Assembly (NCBI RefSeq): GCF_000385925.1
Contig: NC_021175.1
Span: 1,123,501 to 1,187,500 of the forward strand
Reading direction: 5' to 3'
Source: Streptococcus cristatus AS 1.3089
Lineage (GTDB): Bacteria > Bacillota > Bacilli > Lactobacillales > Streptococcaceae
Length of the DNA stretch: 64,000 bases
This document shows positions 45,532 to 54,487 of this stretch, in pieces; the first letter of the stretch is position 1; each line of letters starts with the position of its first letter. The notes below the pieces were generated by a model. It was not told the origin of the DNA. It searched no databases and saw nothing but the letters and a program-made list of their open reading frames with translations. The translations under genes and the position numbers were made by a program.

Positions 45532-46995
45532 ATGTCTTCAAAAGTTATTATTACAATTTTCGGTGCCAGCGGAGACTTGGCTCAAAGAAAACTTTATCCT
45601 TCTCTCTTTAGACTTTATAAATCTGGCAATCTTTCGCAACATTTTGCCGTAATCGGAACTGCCCGCAGACCTTGGAGCAAGGAATATTTCGAGTCGGTCG
45701 TTGTCGAGTCAATCTCTGACCTAGCCGACAGTGCTGAGCAGGCTCAAGAGTTCGCCAGCCACTTTTACTATCAAAGCCATGACGTACAAGATACTGAGCA
45801 TTATATCGAATTGCGCAAGCTGCAAAACAAGCTCAACGAGCAATACCAGGCAGAAAATAACAAACTCTTCTTCCTTTCTATGGCGCCACAATTTTTCGGA
45901 ACCATTGCTAAGCATCTCAAGTCTGAGCAAATCGTTGATGGAAAAGGATTTGAACGCCTGATTGTCGAAAAACCTTTTGGGACAGATTTGGCAACTGCCA
46001 GCAAGCTCAATGAAGATCTACTGGCTACTTTTGATGAAGAACAGATTTTCCGTATCGACCACTATCTGGGCAAGGAAATGATTCAAAAGATTTTTGCCAT
46101 CCGCTTTGCTAATCTTCTGTTTGAAAATGTCTGGAACCGCCAATACATTGATAATGTGCAGATTACCTTTGCTGAAAAGCTGGGCGTTGAAGAGCGCGGT
46201 GGCTACTATGATGAGTCTGGTGCCCTCCGCGATATGGTACAAAACCACACCCTACAACTCCTTTCACTACTGGCCATGGACAAACCAAAAAGCTTTACCA
46301 AAGATCATATCCGTGCAGAAAAGGTCAAGGTCTTTGAACGCCTTGTTCAGCCGAGCGAAGAAGATTTGAAGCGCTTCTTCATTCGTGGTCAGTACAAGTC
46401 TGGCAATATCAATGGCAAAAAATACATTTCCTACCGTAGTGAGCCCAATGTCAACCCTGAGTCTACGACCGAAACCTTTGCCTCTGGTGCCTTCTTCATT
46501 GATAGCGATCGCTTCCGTGATGTTCCTTTCTTCTTCCGAACAGGGAAACGTCTCACTAAAAAAGGCACCCTCGTCAACATCGTTTTCAAACAGATGGACT
46601 CCATCTTTGGTGAACCTCTCAAACCAAATGTACTAACCATCTATATCCAACCAACTGAAGGCCTTTCACTCAGCCTCAATGGTAAGGAAGTGGGAGAACT
46701 CTTTAACCTAGCTCCTATGTCATTGGATTATCGGACAGACGCTACAGCTTCAGGAGCCTCTCCAGACCCTTATGAAAAACTGATTTTTGATGTCCTCAAT
46801 AACGACTCAACTAATTTCAGCCATTGGGACGAAGTAAAAGCCAGCTGGCAGCTTATCGATCGCATCGAAGAACTCTGGAGTCAAAATCAAGTACCACTCC
46901 ATGAATATCCTGTCGGATCTATGGGACCAGAAGCTTCCTTTGAGCTACTCGCCCAATTTGGAGCAAGCTGGCAATGGCAACCTGATAAAGAATAA
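45532..46995 (+). CDS. zwf: Glucose-6-phosphate 1-dehydrogenase
   Basis: 487 aa. The NADP-binding motif GASGDLAQRKL is at the N-terminus, and the active-site block RIDHYLGKEMIQ (catalytic His in RIDHY) is near residue 178, preceded by EKPFGTDL. It converts glucose-6-phosphate to 6-phosphogluconolactone with NADPH production, the entry to the oxidative pentose phosphate route. An extended -10 (TGATAAAAT) lies about 40 bp upstream. It is monocistronic; repeat copy 3 begins 12 bp past its stop. Confidence 0.98.
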   Translation: MSSKVIITIFGASGDLAQRKLYPSLFRLYKSGNLSQHFAVIGTARRPWSKEYFESVVVESISDLADSAEQAQEFASHFYYQSHDVQDTEHYIELRKLQNKLNEQYQAENNKLFFLSMAPQFFGTIAKHLKSEQIVDGKGFERLIVEKPFGTDLATASKLNEDLLATFDEEQIFRIDHYLGKEMIQKIFAIRFANLLFENVWNRQYIDNVQITFAEKLGVEERGGYYDESGALRDMVQNHTLQLLSLLAMDKPKSFTKDHIRAEKVKVFERLVQPSEEDLKRFFIRGQYKSGNINGKKYISYRSEPNVNPESTTETFASGAFFIDSDRFRDVPFFFRTGKRLTKKGTLVNIVFKQMDSIFGEPLKPNVLTIYIQPTEGLSLSLNGKEVGELFNLAPMSLDYRTDATASGASPDPYEKLIFDVLNNDSTNFSHWDEVKASWQLIDRIEELWSQNQVPLHEYPVGSMGPEASFELLAQFGASWQWQPDKE

Positions 46996-47006
46996 TACAT
47001 GCAAAA

Positions 47007-47181
47007 GAGGCTGGGACAAAAGTCCTAGCCTCTCAATTGTCTTTGGATTGTCAAGCAAGACGCAGTGGTTGAGTGGGCTCTATTACGCTGATTTCATCAG
47101 CTTTTACAGCCCTACGCAACTGTGCGGAGGTGGGACAACGAAATCGAATTCTAACGAATTACCGATCTCTGTCCCACTCTC
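47007..47181 (-). repeat. Intergenic three-hairpin repeat, copy 3 (full)
   Basis: About 175 bp, inverted relative to copy 1. It starts GAGGCTGGGACAAAAGTCC and ends GTCCCACTCTC. It fills the gap between the converging zwf and P-type ATPase genes, so it can end both transcripts. One stem base of the middle hairpin differs (ACGCAAC for ACTCAAC). Confidence 0.92.
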
Positions 47182-47215
47182 TTTTATACTTCTTAAACAT
47201 CTGCTAGTATTTCTA

Positions 47216-49876
47216 CTACAGCCATTCCTTGTAACGCTTGATATAAAGGCCTTTCACAAAGGTTACACTAATCATATAAAGCACGATAATCAAGAAAAGG
47301 AAAAGGAAATAGGTGCCATTGAGCGGGGCAGTCTTCAGAACTGACGCAAAGAGGCTGTATGGCAAGGAAGTAACAAAGAGCGCAGCCGCCATGGTCGTCA
47401 CAATGACGGAAAGGGCAGGACGGCTTTGCACAAAAGGCAGCTTAGGCGAACGCAGCATATAGATGACCATGGTCTGGGTCCACATAGACTCAATAAACCA
47501 GCCTGTTTGGAAAAGAGTGATAAAAATTGCTGCCTGCTCAGTACCAGCTTGATAATTTCCACCAGTCAGCATAGGCACAATAATAAAGTAAAGCACCAGA
47601 TAGGTCAAAACATCAAAAACGGATGAGATAGGCCCGATCCAAGCCATAAAGCGGGTGATGGAGCTAGCTGACCAAATATGAGGCTTCTTGAGAAATTCAC
47701 TGTCCACATTATCAAATGGCAGAGCTATACAAGACAAATCATAAACCAGATTGAGGACAATCAAATGAACTGGTGCCATAGGCAGAAATGGCAAAAAGAT
47801 ACTGGCAAAGAGGAGAGAAAAGATATTCCCAAAGTTGGAACTGACCGTCATCTTGATATACTTGGTCATATTGGCATAGACCTTGCGTCCCTCTACCAGC
47901 CCTTTCTCTAGAACCATAAGGTCCTTATCCAGCAAAATGACATCTGCCGTTTCCTTAGCAATATCGACAGCTGTATCAACAGAAATACCGACATCTGCTA
48001 CTTTCATAGAAGGCGCATCATTGATGCCATCACCCATATAGCCGACCTTATGGCCATTGGCTTTGAGCTGGAGGATAATCCGTGCTTTTTGGTCAGGTGA
48101 GAGCTTGGCAAAAACTGTTGTATCCTCTACTGCCTGGCTTAATTCCTCATCAGATAAAGTATCTACCTCAACGCCTAGCAATATATTTTCTACATCAAGG
48201 CCCACCTTTTCACAGACTGCCTGAGTAACCTTTTCATTATCGCCCGTCAAAATCTTAGTAGCAACGCCATACTCAGCCAAAGTTTCAATGGCTGGAGCTG
48301 CAGATGGCTTAGGCGGATCCAGAAAAGCTAGATAGCCCGTCAAAATCATGTCGGACTCATCCTTCACTTCATAGTCGTAATCTTCTTCTAGGTCTGACTT
48401 GTAGCTAACACCAAGCACGCGCAGCCCTTGCTCATTGAGTTGAGCCACTTCAGCAAGGATTTCCTGACGAATCTCTTCAGTCAGTTCCGTAATGCGGTTC
48501 TTGTATTCTACATAGCTAGAGATGGCCAGCATTTCCTCCAAGGCCCCCTTGGTCACCATGCTGATGACATCCTCATCATCCTTGACGATGACACTCATGC
48601 GGCGGCGTTCAAAGTCAAAAGGCAATTCATCAATTTTCTTAAAAGTTTGGTCTAGATCACGGACAATCTCATGTTTTTCTGCTTCTTTCTCCGTCCGGTT
48701 AATAATAGCCCGATCCATGAGATTTTTGAGACCGGTTTGATAATAAGAATTGAGAAAGGCACGACGGAGCACTGCTAAGTCCAAATCACCATGAATATCC
48801 AATGGGTATTCTAACACAATCTCGTCTTGGGTCAGTGTGCCCGTCTTATCCGTACAAAGGATATCAATCGCTCCTAAGTCTTGGATGGCATTCAGTTTTT
48901 TAATCACGACCTTTTCCTGAGCCATGATAATAGAACCTTTAGCTAAGCTCGCCGTGATAATCATAGGCAGCATTTCTGGCGTCAGGCCGACTCCAACGCT
49001 GAGGGCAAAGACACCTGCTTCCAACCAGTCGCCGTCTGCCAGCCCGTTGATGAAGAACACAACTGGCACCATGACCAGCATCAAACGAATCAAGAGCCAA
49101 GAAATGCTATTCATCTCGCGCTCAAAAGAGGTTGGCTCATCGTAGGTGTTCAATGTCTGCTCAATAGCACCCATCATAGTCTCATCACCAACCACCAGCA
49201 CCAGGGCCGTGGCTCTCCCAGAAATAACATTGGTTCCCATAAAGGCCAGCGACTCTGTTTCTAAAAGGCTATTGAAATTTTGCCCATCCGCCTTGTTCAA
49301 ACAGAGCTTTTCTACTGCGTCACTTTCCCCTGTTAGGCCAGACTGTTGTACAAAGAAATCGCGGGAATCCAGCAGCAAGACATCTGCGGGAATCATGTCT
49401 CCAGCACTAAGCTTGATGATGTCTCCTACAACAAGCTCATCAATCGGAAGTTCCTGCTCTGCTCCTTCTCGGATAACCGTAGCTGTGTTGACAATCAGCC
49501 GAGATAGATTGCTAGCAGCGCGGTCGCTCCGCAATTCCTGAATAAAACGGATGCCGCCGGAAATCAGCACCAGAACGACAATAATAATGGAAGTCGTCGG
49601 ATCTTCCTCACCAGGCTTGGCCAGCCAGACATTTGTCATTAAAGACACGAGGGCAATCACCAATAAGATGACTGTAAAGGGGTTAATAATAGACTCGTAA
49701 ATTTTCTTTAGAATGGAGTCTTCCTGACCCTTTGTGATAATATTTTCACCATAGAGATCACGATTTTCTTCGACCTGCTCTTCTGTCAGGCCCCGAAAGG
49801 AAGTCTTGTAAAATGCCAGAGTTTCTTGTACAGGAAGCTGCAGAGCAGCAACTAATCTTTCTTTTACTGTTTTCAT
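47216..49876 (-). CDS. mgtA: P-type cation ATPase (MgtA-like; probable Mn/Ca exporter)
   Basis: 886 aa from the ATG at 49876, which has AAGGAG 6 nt upstream; an upstream 16-codon extension is rejected. Actuator motif GLTGESDAV, phosphorylation motif ILCTDKTGTLTQDEI, and hinge MGDGINDAPSMKVAD are intact, with about ten spans. By sequence it is a P3-type (MgtA-like) ATPase. The yybP-ykoY riboswitch in its leader points to manganese induction, and the pneumococcal counterpart is reported to export Mn2+/Ca2+; Mg2+ import is the alternative suggested by the family name. Confidence 0.93.
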   Translation of the reverse strand: MKTVKERLVAALQLPVQETLAFYKTSFRGLTEEQVEENRDLYGENIITKGQEDSILKKIYESIINPFTVILLVIALVSLMTNVWLAKPGEEDPTTSIIIVVLVLISGGIRFIQELRSDRAASNLSRLIVNTATVIREGAEQELPIDELVVGDIIKLSAGDMIPADVLLLDSRDFFVQQSGLTGESDAVEKLCLNKADGQNFNSLLETESLAFMGTNVISGRATALVLVVGDETMMGAIEQTLNTYDEPTSFEREMNSISWLLIRLMLVMVPVVFFINGLADGDWLEAGVFALSVGVGLTPEMLPMIITASLAKGSIIMAQEKVVIKKLNAIQDLGAIDILCTDKTGTLTQDEIVLEYPLDIHGDLDLAVLRRAFLNSYYQTGLKNLMDRAIINRTEKEAEKHEIVRDLDQTFKKIDELPFDFERRRMSVIVKDDEDVISMVTKGALEEMLAISSYVEYKNRITELTEEIRQEILAEVAQLNEQGLRVLGVSYKSDLEEDYDYEVKDESDMILTGYLAFLDPPKPSAAPAIETLAEYGVATKILTGDNEKVTQAVCEKVGLDVENILLGVEVDTLSDEELSQAVEDTTVFAKLSPDQKARIILQLKANGHKVGYMGDGINDAPSMKVADVGISVDTAVDIAKETADVILLDKDLMVLEKGLVEGRKVYANMTKYIKMTVSSNFGNIFSLLFASIFLPFLPMAPVHLIVLNLVYDLSCIALPFDNVDSEFLKKPHIWSASSITRFMAWIGPISSVFDVLTYLVLYFIIVPMLTGGNYQAGTEQAAIFITLFQTGWFIESMWTQTMVIYMLRSPKLPFVQSRPALSVIVTTMAAALFVTSLPYSLFASVLKTAPLNGTYFLFLFLIIVLYMISVTFVKGLYIKRYKEWL

Positions 49877-50070
49877 TGGTTTCTCCTTTATGTATGATTG
49901 ATAATTTTCATACACAGGGACCAATCACTTTATGAGGACAGAACGACACAAATCAGCGATTGGCTGTGTATGTGCGGTTCCGGATGATCGTCAATTTGCA
50001 TCGTGCTACTCCTTTCTTTTATTCTTGATTTGCAGAGAATCCATCATTTACATACTTAAACTACTTTCAG

Positions 50071-50103
50071 CAAAAAAGAAGACCCTGCCATTATCGGCAG
50101 GGT
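50071..50103 (-). terminator. Riboswitch-controlled terminator upstream of mgtA
   Basis: ACCCTGCC and GGCAGGGT (50103-50082) pair around GATAAT and are followed by TCTTCTTTTTT on the minus strand. It stands between the riboswitch core and the mgtA start, the place of an attenuator. Confidence 0.9.
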
Positions 50104-50194
50104 TGTTTGCATGTCAGGTTATTCGCTTCACTATTTTAAACACAGATAAAGCAAGTATTGACCGTTCAAGCTTTAACTCCATAAGGCAATGTAA

Positions 50195-50310
50195 TGAACT
50201 TAGTCTTGACCTTGGCGATCAGGACTGTTGACCAACGAGTAGTGTCTCCACTGCTTTGCGGTAGTCATCCGTATCCTTATGGTAGCCTCACCTACCGATT
50301 TACACTCTTA
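50195..50310 (-). ncRNA. yybP-ykoY manganese riboswitch
   Basis: The minus strand has the conserved core GGTAGGTGAGGCTACC (50296-50281), then GGATACGGATGACTACCG, GTGGAGACAC and GTTGGTCAACAGTCC. The GGUGAGGCUACC loop and its tandem-helix partner are hallmarks of yybP-ykoY. Mn2+ binding stabilises the aptamer and should prevent the downstream terminator from forming, turning on mgtA. Confidence 0.88.
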
Positions 50311-50338
50311 CTATACTCCTCTTTAGAAAGATTGTCAA
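50310..50338 (-). promoter_or_regulatory. Promoter of the mgtA riboswitch transcript
   Basis: TTGACA (50338-50333), 17 bp, TATAGT (50315-50310). It starts about 20 bp past the end of patB and gives a leader of about 430 nt before mgtA. Confidence 0.75.
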
Positions 50339-50358
50339 TAAAGAGAGCTATTTTTATT

Positions 50359-51525
50359 TTATTTTGGCAAAACTTCCGCAATCCGTCGACAAATCTCTTT
50401 AATCATAGTCTTCGGCGCAGCTGTATTGAGACGAGCATGTCCTTTGCCTTCTTGACCAAAATCACTTCCTCGATTCAGGACAACCTTGGCTTCTTCTCGG
50501 AGCAAATGGAAGAGCTGGTCATCTGTCAGCCCATAAGCTGAAAAGTCCAGCCAAATCAGATAAGTCCCTTGAGGCTTCATGACCCGCAGACGCGGCGCTT
50601 CCTTGACAAAATAATCGACAACAAAATCAATATTTTCTTCTAAGACAGCCTTGAGCTCCGTCAACCAAGCTTTACCATAACGATAGGCTGCTTCTGTCGC
50701 TAGAAATCCAAGACCTGAAATTTCATGCTGGTTATTGGCCAGTTGGCGCTTTTGAAACTGCTGCCGCAGGCTAGGATTCTCAATCACCGCATAGGAATTT
50801 TTAGTCCCAGCAATATTGAATGTCTTCGTCGCACTGGCTAAAATCAAGCTGAAGTCCTTAAAGTCAGGCGAGACAGTATTGAAAGACTGATGTTCATGGC
50901 CAAACAGCGTCAAATCTTGGTGAATTTCATCTGAGACCACGAGAACACCGTATTTTTGGCAGAGACGACCAATTTTCTCTAACACTTCCCATTCCCAAAC
51001 TCGACCGCCAGGATTATGCGGATTGCAAAGAACATAAATCTTGACTTCATTGTCTATGATGTCCTGCTCCAGCTGCTCAAAGTCAATCTGAAAGAGACCG
51101 TCCTGTTCTATCAAGGAATTAGTAATCAACTGACGATTATTGAGCTTGACACTGCGGGCAAAAGGAGGATAAACTGGAGTGTTGATGAGCACGGCATCAC
51201 CTTCTTCGCTAAAGGCTTGGATAGCCGTCGAAATCGCAGGAACAACTCCCTCGATAAAGACCAAGGCTTCCTTATCAAATGTGTAGCCATGCTCATCCCG
51301 CTCCCAAGCTAGAACGGCATTGATCAACTCCTCACTAGCATAGGTATAGCCATAAACTAACTGATCCGCATAGTCATGGACGGCTTGCTGAATTTCAGGC
51401 AGGACTTCAAAATCCATATCTGCAATCCAGGCTGGCAGGACTTGACAGTCTTTCTCCGCTTCTTTCCATTTATAAGTATGCTGACCAATCCGATTGGGTG
51501 CTGTTTCAAAGTTATAATTTCCCAT
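50359..51525 (-). CDS. patB: MalY/PatB family cystathionine beta-lyase (C-S lyase)
   Basis: 388 aa, aminotransferase class I/II fold. N-terminal FETAPNRIGQHTYKW and WIADMDFEV are PatB hallmarks; the PLP-binding Lys is in ASATKTFNIAGTKNS, with CNPHNPGGRVW and SDEIHQDL upstream. It splits cystathionine or cysteine conjugates to a thiol, pyruvate and ammonia; oral streptococcal forms also release H2S from cysteine. The gene starts 1 bp after the upstream PLP enzyme, so the two should be co-transcribed. Confidence 0.92.
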   Translation of the reverse strand: MGNYNFETAPNRIGQHTYKWKEAEKDCQVLPAWIADMDFEVLPEIQQAVHDYADQLVYGYTYASEELINAVLAWERDEHGYTFDKEALVFIEGVVPAISTAIQAFSEEGDAVLINTPVYPPFARSVKLNNRQLITNSLIEQDGLFQIDFEQLEQDIIDNEVKIYVLCNPHNPGGRVWEWEVLEKIGRLCQKYGVLVVSDEIHQDLTLFGHEHQSFNTVSPDFKDFSLILASATKTFNIAGTKNSYAVIENPSLRQQFQKRQLANNQHEISGLGFLATEAAYRYGKAWLTELKAVLEENIDFVVDYFVKEAPRLRVMKPQGTYLIWLDFSAYGLTDDQLFHLLREEAKVVLNRGSDFGQEGKGHARLNTAAPKTMIKEICRRIAEVLPK

Positions 51526-51526
51526 A

Positions 51527-52621
51527 TTAGTCCTCCAAGGCTGCGCGTAAATCGTCTACCAAATCTCGACTATCCTCAATTCCAATCGACAGGCGCAGCA
51601 AATCATCGGTCAAGCCATAAGAATGACGCACTTCAACAGGAATGTCTGCGTGAGTCTGGGTCGTCGGATAGGTAATCAAACTCTCAACTCCTCCTAAACT
51701 TTCCGCAAAGGTAAAGACTTTCAGGCTATTTAAGAGATGAGGAATCTTGCCTTCGTCCACAACTTTAAAGGAAATCATACCACCCTTGCCTGGATAGAGC
51801 ACCTCTTTTACCGCAGGAGATGACTTCAGGAATGCAACGACTTCTTGTGCATTCTGAGTAGAACGCTCCATGCGGAGAGCCAAGGTCTTGAGACCGCGCA
51901 AAAGCATGTAGCTATCAAAAGGCGACAGGACTGGCCCAGTTGTATTGAGATTATAGAAAAGCTTGTCATAGATAGCAGCGTCATTGGTCATGATGGCTCC
52001 AGCCAAGACATCATTGTGCCCGCCCAGATACTTGGTCGCAGAGTGCAGGACAAGGTCCGCTCCATCTTCCAGCGGTCTTTGGTAGATGGGACTGTAGAAG
52101 GTATTGTCCACAATGACCCTTGCTCCTCTCTCGTGCGCCGCTTGGGAAATACGGGCAATATCAAACTCCACCATAAGAGGGTTAGTCGGTGTCTCGATAT
52201 AGACAATATCTATATCCTCTGTCAGATTGTTCAGAAGGTCTTCTTCCGTATTAGCATAAATAAAGGCAAAGCGCCCTTCTGCTTCGGCCTGAGCAAACCA
52301 GCGGAAAGAGCCGCCATAAAGATCCCGAACAGCCAAGACCTTACTGCCGACCGGAAAAGCACTAAAGGCCAGCACAATAGCCGACATACCTGAGCTAGTC
52401 GCTAAGGCGTAATCTGCACTTTCGATAGCAGCCAGAGTCTCTTCCAAGCTAACCCGCGTTGGATTCTTGGTCCGAGTATAGTCATATCCTGTGGACTGGC
52501 CAAACTCTGGATGCTGGTAGGTCGTCGAAAAATGCAGGGGGGTGGTTAAAGCACCCGTTGTTTGATCTGTCTTGACTCCCGCTTGAGCCAACAAAGTATT
52601 TAATTTCCGTTCTTTCTCCAT
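51527..52621 (-). CDS. Trans-sulfuration PLP enzyme (cystathionine gamma-synthase or beta-lyase)
   Basis: 364 aa, Cys/Met metabolism PLP family. Visible are TTPLHFSTTYQHPEF, YDYTRTKNPTR, SSGMSAI, DLYGGSFRW, ETPTNPLM, VDNTFYSPIYQRP and the PLP Lys in LVLHSATKYLGGHNDV. It makes or breaks cystathionine in methionine synthesis. Sequence alone does not separate MetB from MetC. Because patB can supply beta-lyase activity, gamma-synthase is the more likely role. A MetR-type box lies about 90 bp upstream. Confidence 0.88.
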   Translation of the reverse strand: MEKERKLNTLLAQAGVKTDQTTGALTTPLHFSTTYQHPEFGQSTGYDYTRTKNPTRVSLEETLAAIESADYALATSSGMSAIVLAFSAFPVGSKVLAVRDLYGGSFRWFAQAEAEGRFAFIYANTEEDLLNNLTEDIDIVYIETPTNPLMVEFDIARISQAAHERGARVIVDNTFYSPIYQRPLEDGADLVLHSATKYLGGHNDVLAGAIMTNDAAIYDKLFYNLNTTGPVLSPFDSYMLLRGLKTLALRMERSTQNAQEVVAFLKSSPAVKEVLYPGKGGMISFKVVDEGKIPHLLNSLKVFTFAESLGGVESLITYPTTQTHADIPVEVRHSYGLTDDLLRLSIGIEDSRDLVDDLRAALED

Positions 52622-52708
52622 CTAACCGTTCCTCATTTTTTAAAATATTTTACCTTTCTATTGTAACATCTTAAGAAAATCATGAGCTTTTTTCTTTTCA
52701 AGAGCCAG

Positions 52709-52727
52709 CTATAGTCTGAAACTATAG
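52709..52727 (-). promoter_or_regulatory. MetR (MtaR)-type box upstream of the metB-patB operon
   Basis: CTATAGTCTGAAACTATAG is a perfect 7-5-7 palindrome and fits the streptococcal methionine regulator motif TATAGTTtnaAACTATA with a single change. It lies about 88 bp before the start codon, upstream of a TGTTACAAT extended -10, where a LysR-type activator would bind. Confidence 0.75.
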
Positions 52728-52772
52728 AGTAACAATTCGCGAAAAAAGAGCCGCTGAACGACTCTTCATTTC

Positions 52773-54401
52773 TTATTTCATTCTCAAGCGTTGGCGCAAA
52801 CTGTCTGCTTTCTGTCCGATAAAACGGTCTATGAGACGAACCTTGAGGGAAAGTAGGATGTAGACGATCATTCCTACTCCTCCAACAGCCGCAACATAGA
52901 TAAAGCTGTTCATGCGATTAGTTGGTTGTAGGAAGAAACTCAATAGATACTCGACCAGAAGAACTAACATCACCATGACCATCGTGAGAATCATACTCAA
53001 GAGCATACGCTTCAAAAGGTTCTTTGGATTCAGACTAACAACCCTGCGGATTTCTCGGAACATGAAGAAGATGGGCAACAGGAGGCCGACAGTGGTTGAA
53101 ATCAAGGGGCCATAAGCATGGAAGAGATTAATCATCGGTACCTGCAGACTGAGCTTGACAAGGACTCCGTAAAAGAAATAAAGAATGGCCTTCTTATTTT
53201 GGAACAGGGCCTGAATCATCGGAGCCAGAACTGTATAAGTGCTGAGAATGATGGTTTGCAACATGGCGCAGATGAAGAGTCCCAAGGCCAGACTATCGGG
53301 CTTACCATAAAAAATGGTATAAAGTGGACTGGCTACCATAACCGCTCCCACCGTTGTCGGAAAGATAAAGAAGAGCAACATGCTAAGATTATCTTGCACT
53401 AGGCGAGCACCTGAGCGAAAGTCACCCTTGACATAATTTTCAGTCAAGAGAGGGATGCCGACACCACCGATAGAAGTCGCTACCGCAATTAAAATCATGG
53501 TGATTTTATTCGGATTAGCTGAGAAGTAAGCGAATTGCACTAGGAGCTCTGATTTCGTATAATCGCTAATCTGGGTCATGATATTGATAAAGGTCGCTTG
53601 GTCAATGATCTGGAAAAGCTGAATGGCAGAGCCTGTAATGATGAAGGGAATAGCTTCTCGTATAGTATCCCAAAGGAGGGAGCGGCTACTAATTCCCGCA
53701 GATTTTTTTGGCTTTTTCAAGATAGAGCGGAGCATACCCGTCTTTGCTAGATAGAAAAGTAAAACGAGCATACTTGCCAGCATCCCGACAAAGGCGGCAA
53801 AAGTAGACTGGGTCACAGCCTCAACATAGTCGCCTGAACCAATTTTCATAATGAAATAAGCTGTCAGCAGCATCCAGATCACCCGAATCACCTGCTCCGA
53901 AATCTGGCTGATGGCATACGGTTTCAGATTGTTAAACCCTTGGAAAAAGCCTCGTATGACACTCATGGACGGGAAAATGAGCACAGCCCAAGACAAACTC
54001 TGCATGACTGGAATCAAGTCAGCCCCGCCACCAGACATTGAGGCAAAAACCGGTGCCATCAAGTACATGATGACTGCAAAGATCAATCCCAATACCAGCA
54101 TGAACTTGAGGAACTCTCGAATGAGAGCAAAGCTGTGTTCCTCCTTGTCAATCGTATTATACTTAGCAACTTGCTTGGCCACAGCCACCGGCACTCCTGC
54201 TGTGGAAACCAAAAGGAACCAAGCATAGATATTGTACCCCATAGTAAAGAGACCATTCGCTTCCGCCCCATGCTGGCCCATCCAGATATACCAAGGGATG
54301 ATATAAACAGCTCCGAGAAGGCGGCTGATAAAATTACTAGCAGTCAGCCAGGCAGTGCCCCTTAGCATTTTCTGCTGCTGGCTTGTTGTTTCTTGGCTCA
54401 T
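52773..54401 (-). CDS. MATE/MVF flippase, YtgP/MurJ-type
   Basis: 542 aa, about 14 spans. N-terminal LRGTAWLTASNFISRLLGAV then YIIPWYIWMG, with FIFPTTVGAVMVASPLYTIF in the middle, match the polysaccharide-biosynthesis flippase group (SpoVB/YtgP). In streptococci YtgP moves lipid II across the membrane. The divergent neighbour murE makes an earlier precursor of the same pathway, which supports a role in peptidoglycan synthesis. O-unit or other lipid-linked substrates are the alternative. Confidence 0.87.
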   Translation of the reverse strand: MSQETTSQQQKMLRGTAWLTASNFISRLLGAVYIIPWYIWMGQHGAEANGLFTMGYNIYAWFLLVSTAGVPVAVAKQVAKYNTIDKEEHSFALIREFLKFMLVLGLIFAVIMYLMAPVFASMSGGGADLIPVMQSLSWAVLIFPSMSVIRGFFQGFNNLKPYAISQISEQVIRVIWMLLTAYFIMKIGSGDYVEAVTQSTFAAFVGMLASMLVLLFYLAKTGMLRSILKKPKKSAGISSRSLLWDTIREAIPFIITGSAIQLFQIIDQATFINIMTQISDYTKSELLVQFAYFSANPNKITMILIAVATSIGGVGIPLLTENYVKGDFRSGARLVQDNLSMLLFFIFPTTVGAVMVASPLYTIFYGKPDSLALGLFICAMLQTIILSTYTVLAPMIQALFQNKKAILYFFYGVLVKLSLQVPMINLFHAYGPLISTTVGLLLPIFFMFREIRRVVSLNPKNLLKRMLLSMILTMVMVMLVLLVEYLLSFFLQPTNRMNSFIYVAAVGGVGMIVYILLSLKVRLIDRFIGQKADSLRQRLRMK

Positions 54402-54452
54402 AGAAAACCTCTTCTATTTGTTCTTCTTTTATTATAAACTTTTCCTTGCCTC

Positions 54453-54481
54453 TTGTAAAACATAGCCTTTCGGTTTACAAT
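54453..54481 (+). promoter_or_regulatory. murE promoter giving a probable leaderless mRNA
   Basis: TTGTAA (54453-54458), a 17-bp spacer and TACAAT (54476-54481). The murE ATG starts at 54488, 7 bp after the -10, exactly where transcription is expected to start. No Shine-Dalgarno sequence lies before it. Confidence 0.7.
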
Positions 54482-54487
54482 AGAGAT

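Noticed and set aside
46901..47344. Open frames inside repeat copies (also 56109-56336, 59899-60093, 27078-27293) sharing SSKTQWLSGLYYADFISFYS
   Set aside because: They arise from the conserved DNA of the repeat, lack ribosome-binding sites and start at unrelated points; changes follow stem pairing rather than codon position.
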